A DNA stretch of 64,000 bases from Streptomyces sp. SID8352. Lineage in GTDB: Bacteria; Actinomycetota; Actinomycetes; Streptomycetales; Streptomycetaceae. The stretch lies in NCBI RefSeq assembly GCF_009862265.1, contig NZ_WWGX01000012.1:176-64175 (forward strand), read 5' to 3'. Every line of letters begins with the position of its first letter. Positions within the stretch are counted from its first letter, which is position 1. The notes beneath the pieces were generated by a model, which was not told where the DNA came from, ran no database searches, and saw nothing but the letters and a program-made list of their open reading frames with translations. Below are positions 22,929 through 30,838 of this stretch, piece by piece. Position numbers and translations under genes: made by a program.

Positions 22929-25784
22929 ATGCGCCTATCGTGGGAAACGGTGGTGTTCTACCTGGGGAACCACCGCCGGTGGTTCGAGGACGTCACCCGG
23001 CGGCAGCCGGACGCCGTCCATCTGCGGGAGTACCGGGCGGCCGTCCCGGCCACCTGGGGCCTGCGGCGCCGTGGCTACTGGCTGATCAGTGAGCCGCCGG
23101 GCGCCGACCGCGTCGAGCAGGGCTGGAAGCTGCACGTCAGCGCCACCTCCCGGAGCAGCGCGGAGATCCTGCGCCGCGCCCTGCCGGTGCTGCGCGACGC
23201 GGGGGTGCGGTTCAAGTTCCTGATGGACCCGGCGGCGGTGGCCGAGGTGAACGGCAAGAGCGCCCCCCGGGGTTCGAGCGGCAAGTTCATCACCGTCTAC
23301 CCGCCCGACCCCGACGGCTTCCACCGGATCGCCCGCGCGCTCACCGAGGCCCTCGACGGCTGTGACGGCCCGTACATCCTCTCCGACCGCCGCTACCCCG
23401 GCTCCCGGATCGTCTTCTACCGCTACGGTGCCTTCACCTCGCACTTCCGGCTGCGGGCCGACGGGATCAAGGAACTGCTCATCCAGGCCCCGGACGGGTC
23501 CTGGGTGCCCGACGTGCGCACCCCGTACTGGGGCGCTCCCGACTGGGCCGGCGACCCCTTCGACGGCCCCGCCCGCACCACGGCGCCCCCGGCCCCCACC
23601 GCGTCCCCGGCCTCCACCGTGTCCCCGGCCACGGCGAGCCCGGCCCCCGCCTCCCCGGGGACCCCCGCCGCGCGGGAGGAGCCCGCCCCGGCCGAGGAAC
23701 CCCCGGCGCCGCTGCTCGACGGCCGGTACTCCGTCACCGGGACGCTGGCCCTCGGCAACCGCGGTGGCGTCTACCGCGCGGTGGACACCCGGACCGGCGC
23801 CGACGTGGTGCTGCGCGAGGCCCGCCCGGCCGTGGAGGTCGGCCTGCACCGCACCGAGGCCGTCGCCCTGCTCCACCACGAGCACCGGCTGCTCACCGAA
23901 CTCGCCGACACCGGCCTCTTCGTCCGCCCGGCCGGCCTCTTCACCGCCTGGGAACACTCCTTCCTCGTCGAGGAGTTCATCGACGGCGTCCACCTGGGCC
24001 GGCTGAGCATCGGCGAGAACCCCCTCTACGACCTGGACCTGACGCCCGAGCGGCTGACCGCCTACTACGAGCGGCTCCGCGCCCTCTGGCTCCAGGTCGC
24101 GGACGCCATCGCCGTCTGCCACGAGCGGGGCATCGTCCTCGGGGACCTCTCCCTCACCAACATCCTCGTCACCCCCGAGGACCGGGTGCGGATCATCGAC
24201 CTGGAGTCCGCCTGCCACGAGGGCGTCGACCGCGGTGCCGGGCTCGGCACCCCGGGCATGGCGCCCCGCCGGGCGGCCACCGGCACCGTCGACCGCCGTG
24301 CCGACTACTACGCCCTCGGCGCCGTTCTGCTCAGCGGCGTCCTCGCCTGCCAGCTCAGCGATGTCGTCGAGCACGAGGTGCCGCTCGGGCTGCTCGACGA
24401 ACTCGCGGCCGACCTGGACCTGCCCGCCGAGTTCACCGCCCTCGTCCGCGACCTCTACGACGAGGACGCCCCGCTGCCCGACCCCGACGTGCTCCGGGGC
24501 CGCATCGCCGGCCTGCCCTTCGCCACCGCATGGCGGCAGCCCCCGCCCCTGGTCCGCCGCGCCGCCCCCGGCCCGGAGGACGCCGCCGAGCTGCGCCGCC
24601 GGATACGCGACGTCCTGCGGGGCGTCCGCGACTACGCGCTCGGCGCCGCCGACACGACCCGCGACGACCGGCTCCTCCCCGCCGACCTGCTGGTCTTCGA
24701 GACCAACCCGCTCTCCCTCGCCCACGGCGCCTACGGCAGCCTCTACGCCCTGCACACCGTCCACGGCGAGGTCCCCGGGGAACTGCTCGCCTGGGCCCTG
24801 CGCCGCCCCACCGGGCACACCGCGATGCCCCCCGGCCTCTACTACGGCTCCGCCGGGGTCGCCTGGGCCCTGTCCGCGATGGGCCATCCCGCGCAGGCCG
24901 CCCGCGTCCTGCGCGACACGGCGGGGCACCCGCTGCTGGCCGACGAGGGCGACACCGGCGTGCTGACCGGCACCGCGGGCCACGGCATGGCCTGCCTCAG
25001 GCTCTGGCAGGACACCGGGGACCCCGAGTTCCTGGACCGTGCCCGCGCCCTCGCCGGCGGCCTCGCCCGCACCGCCCGCCGCGAGGAGGACCGCGCCCAC
25101 TGGCCGGACGCCGAGGGTCGGCGGCCCGTCGGCTACGGCCACGGCCCCAGCGGCGTGGCGATGTTCCTGCTGGCCCTGCACGCGGTCACCGGCGACCCGG
25201 ACACCCTCGCCCTGGGGCGCGCGGCCCTCGAACACGACCTCTCCCGCGCCGAGTACGCCCCCAGCGGACTGCTGTCCTTCCAGGCATACGCCGACGACCG
25301 GGACGCGCGGACCATCCTGCGCCACTACTGGGACGAGGGCACCGCGGGCATCCTCACCACCCTGCTCCGCTACTGGTGGAGGACCGGCGACGAGCGCCTG
25401 CGCAAGCAGGTCGACCGGCTGCTGCCGGACGTGCGGCGCAAGTACACCGTCTTCCCCCAGCTCTTCCACGGCATCAGCGGCCTGGGCGACGCCCTGCTGG
25501 ACGCCTACGAGTTCCTCGGCGACCCCGAGCTGCTCGGCGACGCCGAACGGGCCGCGCGGGCCGTGCTCCGCTGGGCGGTGCGCAGGCCCGAGGGGGTCGT
25601 CTTCCCCGGCGAGCAGACCCTGCGGGAGAGCGCCGACCTGGCCACCGGCTCCGCCGGGATCGCGCTGTTCCTGTCCCGGTTCGAGCACACCGTCCCGGGC
25701 GCCCGCACCAACCGCAACTTCCTCCTGGACGACCTGCTGGCCGACCCCCGGCGCCCGCCGGGCGAGCGGCGGGCGGACCGGTGA
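22929..25784 (+). CDS. Class III lanthipeptide synthetase LanKC
   Basis: Trifunctional enzyme of 951 residues that phosphorylates, eliminates and cyclises Ser/Cys residues of the precursor. The N-terminal lyase domain (about 1-215) includes EQGWKLHVSATSRSSAEILR and VRFKFL. A Pro/Ala/Thr-rich linker of about 45 residues leads to a Ser/Thr-kinase-like domain (about 265-520) with GIVLGDLSLTNILV and IIDLESA as catalytic loop and metal motif. The LanC-like cyclase (about 560-940) has HGPSG and FHGISG but lacks the zinc Cys/Cys/His set, which separates class III from class IV. The expected ATP-site Lys reads VVLREARP (Arg). No strong ribosome site lies before the ATG. Confidence 0.92.
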   Translation: MRLSWETVVFYLGNHRRWFEDVTRRQPDAVHLREYRAAVPATWGLRRRGYWLISEPPGADRVEQGWKLHVSATSRSSAEILRRALPVLRDAGVRFKFLMDPAAVAEVNGKSAPRGSSGKFITVYPPDPDGFHRIARALTEALDGCDGPYILSDRRYPGSRIVFYRYGAFTSHFRLRADGIKELLIQAPDGSWVPDVRTPYWGAPDWAGDPFDGPARTTAPPAPTASPASTVSPATASPAPASPGTPAAREEPAPAEEPPAPLLDGRYSVTGTLALGNRGGVYRAVDTRTGADVVLREARPAVEVGLHRTEAVALLHHEHRLLTELADTGLFVRPAGLFTAWEHSFLVEEFIDGVHLGRLSIGENPLYDLDLTPERLTAYYERLRALWLQVADAIAVCHERGIVLGDLSLTNILVTPEDRVRIIDLESACHEGVDRGAGLGTPGMAPRRAATGTVDRRADYYALGAVLLSGVLACQLSDVVEHEVPLGLLDELAADLDLPAEFTALVRDLYDEDAPLPDPDVLRGRIAGLPFATAWRQPPPLVRRAAPGPEDAAELRRRIRDVLRGVRDYALGAADTTRDDRLLPADLLVFETNPLSLAHGAYGSLYALHTVHGEVPGELLAWALRRPTGHTAMPPGLYYGSAGVAWALSAMGHPAQAARVLRDTAGHPLLADEGDTGVLTGTAGHGMACLRLWQDTGDPEFLDRARALAGGLARTARREEDRAHWPDAEGRRPVGYGHGPSGVAMFLLALHAVTGDPDTLALGRAALEHDLSRAEYAPSGLLSFQAYADDRDARTILRHYWDEGTAGILTTLLRYWWRTGDERLRKQVDRLLPDVRRKYTVFPQLFHGISGLGDALLDAYEFLGDPELLGDAERAARAVLRWAVRRPEGVVFPGEQTLRESADLATGSAGIALFLSRFEHTVPGARTNRNFLLDDLLADPRRPPGERRADR

Positions 25785-27070
25785 CCGGGACCGAGCCCCG
25801 GACCGAGCCCGCGCCGGGGCTGCGGCACAACCGGACCTTCCAGCTCCTCTGGACGGCGCAGGCCCTGTCGGACTTCGGCTCGTCGATGTCCGCCATGGCC
25901 CTGCCCCTGGTCCTGCTGGCGGGCGGCTCCTCCAGCGCCGAGGCGGCGGTGATCGGCACCGCGATGCTCGTCGTCGGCCTGGTGGTCCGCATCCCCGCCG
26001 GATACCTCAGCGACCACCGCGACCAGCGGGTCCTCATGGTCGGCTGCGACCTGGCGCGGCTGCTGGCCGCCGGGGTCCTGGCCCTGTGCCTGCTGGTGCG
26101 TCCGCTGCCGCTCTGGCTGGCGCTGGCCGCGGTGGTCGTCTCCGTCACGGCCGTCGAGGTGTTCCGCCCGTCCCAGCAGAAGGTGCTGCGCTGGATCGTC
26201 GACCGCGACCAGCTCCCCGCGGCGATCTCGCTCAACCAGGCCCGCTCGTACGGGGCGGAGATCGCCGCGCCCGCCGTCGCCGGGTTCCTCCTCGGCCTGG
26301 GCCAGGCCCTCCCGTTCGCCGTCGACGCCGTCACCTTCGGGGTCTCCGCGCTGTGCGTGGCCGCCGCCCCCGGCGTACGGCGGGCCGTCGCCGCCCGCCT
26401 CCCGGAGGCCGGGGCGCCGGCCGCCGCGCCCGGCCGCCCGGCCGAGCGGTTCTGGCCGCGGCTCACGGCCGGGTTCCGCTACCTCGGCGGCCACCGGCCC
26501 CTGCTGTACCTGGCGTTGTACTTCAGCGGCGTCAACCTGGGCTTCTCCGCCTTCGGTTACGTGCTGATCCTCGGCGTGGGCGGCGGCTCCGGCGGCGCCA
26601 CCGCGGTGGGCGCCGCGATGAGCACGGCGGCCCTGGCCGGGCTGTGCGGCTCGCTGATCGCCCCACGGGCGCAGCGGCTGCTGCGGATGCCGGTGCTGAT
26701 CATGGCCGGGCCCGCGGCCTCGGCGCTGCTGCTGCTCGCCGCCTGGCGGACCGGGAGCACCGTGGCCGTCGCAGCCGGGTTCTCGGCGCTGTGCCTGCTG
26801 ACGCCGGTCGTCGGGGTGGTGTTCTCCACCATCATGGCGACCTCCGTGCCCGAGGAGGTCTACGGCCGGGTCAACTCCAGCCTCTCGCTCCTCGCCCAAC
26901 TGCCGCAGTGTGCCGGTCCCATGGCGGCCGGACTGCTGCTGCTGAACCTGTCCCTGCCCGGCACCGCGGCGGTCCTCGGCGTCCTGTTCGCCGGGCTCGC
27001 CGTCGTCGCGCCCGCCCTGCCCGACCTGACCCGCACCGCGCCGGACGCCCCGGCCGGGGAGGAACGATGA
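25781..27070 (+). CDS. MFS transporter, probable lanthipeptide exporter
   Basis: Protein of 429 residues with a GTG start overlapping the LanKC stop as GTGA. Hydrophobic segments alternate with short loops along the whole length, as in a 12-helix major facilitator. FQLLWTAQALSDFGSSMSAMALPLVLLAGG is a typical first helix of the MFS_3 (macrolide-efflux-like) group, and GYLSDHRDQRVLMVGCDLARL is the loop 2-3 signature. Translational coupling to LanKC implies export of, or self-protection against, the lanthipeptide. Many class III clusters use ABC exporters instead, so an MFS partner is less common. It overlaps the next small frame by ATGA. Confidence 0.88.
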   Translation: MTGTEPRTEPAPGLRHNRTFQLLWTAQALSDFGSSMSAMALPLVLLAGGSSSAEAAVIGTAMLVVGLVVRIPAGYLSDHRDQRVLMVGCDLARLLAAGVLALCLLVRPLPLWLALAAVVVSVTAVEVFRPSQQKVLRWIVDRDQLPAAISLNQARSYGAEIAAPAVAGFLLGLGQALPFAVDAVTFGVSALCVAAAPGVRRAVAARLPEAGAPAAAPGRPAERFWPRLTAGFRYLGGHRPLLYLALYFSGVNLGFSAFGYVLILGVGGGSGGATAVGAAMSTAALAGLCGSLIAPRAQRLLRMPVLIMAGPAASALLLLAAWRTGSTVAVAAGFSALCLLTPVVGVVFSTIMATSVPEEVYGRVNSSLSLLAQLPQCAGPMAAGLLLLNLSLPGTAAVLGVLFAGLAVVAPALPDLTRTAPDAPAGEER

Positions 27071-27417
27071 CCCCCTCCGGAGACACCGGTCCCGTCCGCC
27101 CGGCATCCTCCGCTTCCGCCCCCGCCCGGCGGCACCCGTCCGCCGCGCGGGGCCTGCCGGCCGGGCGGCGGGGGGCGTTCCGGTCCCGTGCGTGCCCCGA
27201 GACCCGGGCCCCCGGGCGCCGGGGCGTGCCCCTTCCCCCGGCGCGCCCGGAGGGGGCCCGGTCGTCCCGGTGCTCCGGGCCGTTCCGGTCTCCCGTGTGT
27301 CCGCAGGCGTACCGGTCATCCGCGCACCCGGGTGCGGCCCGGCGGGTGGACACGGAGGAGTCCCCGCCGCCCGGAGGGGGCCGCCGGGGCCGGGAGAGCA
27401 GGGGGCGGCGGCGATGA
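27067..27417 (+). CDS. Small Arg/Pro-rich frame coupled to both neighbours, unknown
   Basis: Open frame of 116 residues starting MTPSGDTGPVRPASS. It overlaps the MFS stop (ATGA) and its own stop overlaps the flavin reductase start (ATGA). Its position fits an operon gene exactly, yet the product is low-complexity Arg/Pro/Gly/Ser with no motif, membrane segment or family I recognise. It may be a real gene, a translated spacer that carries ribosomes to the flavin reductase, or a chance frame. The three cysteines show no motif. Confidence 0.35.
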   Translation: MTPSGDTGPVRPASSASAPARRHPSAARGLPAGRRGAFRSRACPETRAPGRRGVPLPPARPEGARSSRCSGPFRSPVCPQAYRSSAHPGAARRVDTEESPPPGGGRRGRESRGRRR

Positions 27418-27968
27418 CGCGACCGTTCCCGCCGGGCACCGCACCGCCCTGGGCGCCACCGGCCGGCCACCCCGAACCCCGGGCGGCACTCGGCCGGTTC
27501 GCGTCCGGCGTCGCCCTGCTGACCGCGGGCCGCCTGATCCCGCACGCGGTCACCGTCAACTCCCTCACCGCCGTCCCGACGGAACCGCCGCTGGTGGTGG
27601 TGAGCGTTCCGCGCGCGGCGAGCGTCCACGCCACCGTGGAGCGGGACCGGGAGTTCGCCGTCTCCGTCCTCTCCGGACGGCAGCACGCGGTGGCCGCGCG
27701 GTTCGCGGAACGCCACCGGCCCCGGGGCCGACAGGAGTTCGCGGGCGTCGACACCTTCCGGGGACGGCGCACCGGCGCCCCGCTCCTCAACGGCGCTCTC
27801 GCCTGGCTGGAGTGCGCGCTCACCGATGTGCGCGACGGCGGCGACCACTCCGTGTTCCTCGGCTCGGTCCTCCACCTCACGGCGGGACCGCCGGGCGACC
27901 CGCTGGTCCACTTCGCCGGCGCCTTCCGCACCCTCGGCCGCACCCCCATACCCGGCGGCCCACGCTGA
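27414..27968 (+). CDS. Flavin reductase-like, FMN-binding protein
   Basis: Protein of 184 residues of the flavin reductase (split-barrel, DIM6/NTAB) family. It starts MTRPFPPGTAPP, overlapping the previous frame. ALGRFASGVALLTAG, TVNSLTAVPTEPPLVVVSV, FAVSVLS and GGDHSVFLGSVL are family landmarks of the FMN-binding barrel. Such enzymes supply reduced flavin to a monooxygenase or halogenase, or act as flavoenzymes themselves. No partner monooxygenase is encoded nearby. As last gene of the class III lanthipeptide operon, it may tailor the peptide or serve another pathway. Confidence 0.85.
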   Translation: MTRPFPPGTAPPWAPPAGHPEPRAALGRFASGVALLTAGRLIPHAVTVNSLTAVPTEPPLVVVSVPRAASVHATVERDREFAVSVLSGRQHAVAARFAERHRPRGRQEFAGVDTFRGRRTGAPLLNGALAWLECALTDVRDGGDHSVFLGSVLHLTAGPPGDPLVHFAGAFRTLGRTPIPGGPR

Positions 27969-28202
27969 TCCGGTGCCTTGTGCCGGGCCCCGCGCGAAGG
28001 GTGCCTTGCGCGGAGGCGGGCCCTGCGCGGAGGCGGGCCCTGTGTGTGTCCCGGTCCCGCGCGGACTTCGGGTCCTGGACTTCGGGTCCCGCACGGACTT
28101 CGGGCCCCGCAGGGGACGGCGGCACCGCGCCGACTCCGGGCCCCGGGCCGGGTTCGGGCCGTGCCGGGTTCGGTGCGCAGCCCGGGGTACGGCCATTGTG
28201 TG

Positions 28203-28232
28203 TGCCGGTGCCGGTGCCGGTGCCGGTGCCGG
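28203..28232. repeat. TGCCGG hexamer repeat, five copies
   Basis: Perfect 6-bp tandem array in noncoding sequence between convergent genes. Confidence 0.9.
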
Positions 28233-28440
28233 TTCCGCAGGGCCGGGAGGCCCGGGGAAGTGCCGGAACCGGAGCCGGGACCCGGCGGCGGTCCCCTGTC
28301 TCCCCGGGGATTGCCGCACGCCCGTACGGCCCACCATCCGAGGTACCCGGACCACTCGGGCCATCCGCAGTGCCCGGGCCACCCGTCCCGTTCCGTCCCG
28401 TCCCGGGCCACCCGTTCCGTCCCGTCCCGGGCCACCCGTT

Positions 28441-28544
28441 CCGCCCCGGGCTTCCGCCCCGGGCTTCCGCCCCGGGCTTCCGCCCCGGGCTTCCGCCCCG
28501 GGCTTCCGCCCCGGGCTTCCGCCCCGGGCTTCCGCCCCGGGCTT
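28441..28544. repeat. 13-bp tandem repeat, eight perfect copies
   Basis: CCGCCCCGGGCTT repeated eight times without change, ending 19 bases before the 3' end of the minus-strand SARP gene. Each unit contains the palindrome CCCGGG, so the transcript could fold in many registers. Copy number is probably variable between strains. Confidence 0.95.
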
Positions 28545-28563
28545 CCGGTCCCGCGCGGCCCGG

Positions 28564-30363
28564 TCAGCCGCCGGTCCCGCCCACGCCGTCCGTGCCCGTG
28601 TGCTCGCGGACGTACGACTGGAGCAGCCGCGGCACGGTGTACCGGGCCGAGTGGGCCGACACCTCCTCCCCGGGGCAGCCGACCGCGCCCGCCTCGATCA
28701 GCCGCTCCAGCCTGCGCAGCGCCTCGTCAGTGCCGCAGCCCAGGGCCTCGGCGGACTCCCCGAGGGTGAACGGCACCCCGACCGGCAGCCGCGCGATGCG
28801 CAGCAGCGCCCCGCGCCCCTCCTCGGACAGGTCCCGCCAGCTCGCCTCCAGCCGGGGGCGGACCGCCACGTCGCCCGCCGCCAGTTCGCCCAGCGCCGCC
28901 GCCGGATCGGCCAGCCGCGCCGCGTACTCGGCCAGCGGCAGATGGCGCAGTACGGCGAGCCGGTTGCCGCTCACCCGCACCGCGAGCGGCAGCATCCCCC
29001 CGGCCGCGACGATGCGCCGGGCGGCGGCCGGGTCCCGGGCGAGCCGTTCGGCCCCGGCGATGCGGGCCAGCAGCTCCAGGGCCTCCGCCTCGGTGTACGC
29101 GGGCAGGCCGACCCGGGTGACCCCGGCCAGCCCGGCCAGTTGGGCCCGCGCGGTGACCAGCACCCGGCCGTGGCCCTCGCCGGGCAGCAGCATCCGCGCC
29201 GTCGCCTCGTCGGCGGCGTCGTCCAGGACCAGCAGGACCCGGCGCCGGGAGAGCCAGCCCCGGCACAGCGCCGCCGTCCGCCCCGGGTCGGCCGCGGCCC
29301 GGTCCAGCCCCGCCAGCCGGGCGACCTCCCCGACGACCGAGGCCGGGGGCCGGGGATGACCGGCCGCGGTGCGCAGGCCCACCAGCAGCAGCCCGTCCGG
29401 GAAGCGTCCGGCCAGCCGCCGGGCGGCGTGCACCGCGAGCACCGTCTTGCCCGCGCCCGCCGCCCCGGTGACCAGCGCGTCCCGGCCCCGCCGCAGCGCG
29501 CCCTCCAGCTCCCGCAGCGGATCCTCGCGCCCGGTGAAGTCCGCGAGGCCCGGCGGCAGCAGGCAGCCCGGGCCCGGCCCGGGGACGGCGGACGCGGCCG
29601 GGGCCCCGCGCCCGCCGCCGTCCCCGTCGCCGAGGACCGTCCGGTGCAGGGCCGCCAGCCGGGCGCCCGGCGGCAGCCCCAGCTCCCGGGCCAGTTGCTG
29701 CCGCACCTCGTCGTAGACCGCGAGGGCCTCGGTCCGGCGGCCGGACAGGTGCAGGGCGCTCATCCGGGCGGCCTGGAGCCGCTCCCTGAGCGGATGCCGC
29801 TCGGCGGCGGCCCGCAGCCCGTCGGCGACCGCCTCCGCGTGGCCCGACGCCAGCTCGGCCTCGGCCCAGTCCTCGAACACCCCGGCCCGGTCCGCGTCGA
29901 GCCGCCGCACCGCCTCCTGGACCTGCGGCGAGCACCGCAGCTCGGCCAGCGGATCGCCCCGCCAGAGGCCGAGCGCCCGGCCCAGCAGCCCGGCGCAGAG
30001 GGCCTGTTCGCCGCGGAGCCCGGCCGCCCGGCCCTGCCGGGCGAGCGCCGCGAACCGCAGGGAGTCCAGCTCCCCGGGCTCGACCCGCAGCGTGTAGCCG
30101 CTGTCCTGGCACACCAGCCGCCCGGCGGCGGGGCCGTCCAGCAGCTTGCGCAGTGCCGAGACGTAGACCTGGAGGTTCTTGCGGGCGGTCCGGGGCGGCT
30201 CGTCCTCCCACACGGCGTCGGTCAGCCGGTCCACCGTCACGGGCTGGTTGGCGTGGCAGAGCAGCACCGCGAGCACCAGCCGCTGCTTGAGCGGCCCCAG
30301 CGGGCGGGGCCGGCCGTCGACGGTCAGGGCGAGCGGGCCGAGCACGGAGAAACGGAGCCCCAT
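28564..30363 (-). CDS. SARP/AfsR-type transcriptional regulator with NB-ARC ATPase
   Basis: Protein of 599 residues from MGLRFSVLGPLAL. The winged-helix OmpR-like DNA-binding domain (1-95) includes RTARKNLQVYVSALRKLL. The bacterial transcriptional activation domain follows (about 100-245), then an NB-ARC/AAA domain with VTGAAGAGKTVLAVHAARR (about residue 302) and VLLVLDDAAD. The usual C-terminal TPR block of AfsR is absent. A longer product from a GTG at 30498 is possible and has a better GGAGGG site; I kept the start that matches the conserved N-terminus. SARPs activate secondary-metabolite operons from direct repeats. This gene lies between the two lanthipeptide loci and may control either. 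Confidence 0.9.
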   Translation of the reverse strand: MGLRFSVLGPLALTVDGRPRPLGPLKQRLVLAVLLCHANQPVTVDRLTDAVWEDEPPRTARKNLQVYVSALRKLLDGPAAGRLVCQDSGYTLRVEPGELDSLRFAALARQGRAAGLRGEQALCAGLLGRALGLWRGDPLAELRCSPQVQEAVRRLDADRAGVFEDWAEAELASGHAEAVADGLRAAAERHPLRERLQAARMSALHLSGRRTEALAVYDEVRQQLARELGLPPGARLAALHRTVLGDGDGGGRGAPAASAVPGPGPGCLLPPGLADFTGREDPLRELEGALRRGRDALVTGAAGAGKTVLAVHAARRLAGRFPDGLLLVGLRTAAGHPRPPASVVGEVARLAGLDRAAADPGRTAALCRGWLSRRRVLLVLDDAADEATARMLLPGEGHGRVLVTARAQLAGLAGVTRVGLPAYTEAEALELLARIAGAERLARDPAAARRIVAAGGMLPLAVRVSGNRLAVLRHLPLAEYAARLADPAAALGELAAGDVAVRPRLEASWRDLSEEGRGALLRIARLPVGVPFTLGESAEALGCGTDEALRRLERLIEAGAVGCPGEEVSAHSARYTVPRLLQSYVREHTGTDGVGGTGG

Positions 30364-30838
30364 GTCCTCCGGCTCCCCGGCCTCCGCCCCACGGGCCTCC
30401 GCCGCTCCGGCCGCCGGGCCCCCGGCCGGCGCGGGCCGGGCGTCCCGGCCGGGGCCGGTGCGCGTGTGCCGGGCGGGCCGGACGCCCGTCGCGGTCACCG
30501 ACACCCCTCCGTCCGGCGGGGGCGGTCCGGCCGGGCGGTGAGGGGTCCGCGTCCGGGGGTTCTCCCCCGGGGGGTGGCCCGCCCGTACCCGGCGGCTCCC
30601 GCCGTCCGGACGTCCGGGGCGGCCCCGTGCACCCCCGGGACCATGGTGCGCATCTCGTCCATCGCTGTCGTCGCGCCGTAGGGGGTCATGCGTCCAGCGT
30701 GCGCGGCGCGGGCCCGGCCGCCCATGGGCGCGTGCCCCCGCATTCCGTCCCCCGTACCGCCCGGCCGCCTCCGGCCGCCGGGAATCCGGGGGCGGGCCCC
30801 CATATCGCGGCGGGTCCCCCGCTGGCATTCTGACGGCC
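30364..30838. other. Divergent intergenic region, SARP / LanM
   Basis: About 475 bases without a separate gene. The SARP-proximal 135 bases may encode an N-terminal extension of the SARP if GTG 30498 is used. The other side holds the LanM promoter, with a -10-like CATTCT seven bases before the LanM ATG. Confidence 0.55.
30826..30838 (+). promoter_or_regulatory. -10-like box directly before LanM (possible leaderless start)
   Basis: CATTCT at 30826-30831 is followed by seven bases and the ATG, with no purine-rich ribosome site. The same geometry is seen before the LuxR gene and the enoyl-CoA hydratase gene. Confidence 0.4.

Larger units (their letters stand above)
27969..28563. other. Repeat-rich intergenic region between flavin reductase and SARP genes
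   Basis: Nearly 600 bases at the meeting point of convergent genes. Contents: degenerate copies of GCGCGGAGGCGGGCCCTG near 28005-28040; five TGCCGG units at 28203-28232; about three copies of GGGCCACCCGTTCCGTCCC at 28377-28440; and the 13-bp array at 28441-28544. No gene is supported. Confidence 0.75.

Noticed and set aside
22929..25784. Class IV (LanL) assignment for the lanthipeptide synthetase
   Set aside because: The cyclase domain lacks the zinc Cys/Cys/His ligands required for class IV; it fits class III.
25505..28435. 976-residue minus frame opposite the MFS, flavin reductase and repeat region
   Set aside because: Crosses gene boundaries and repeat arrays; His-Arg runs come from the TGCCGG repeat.
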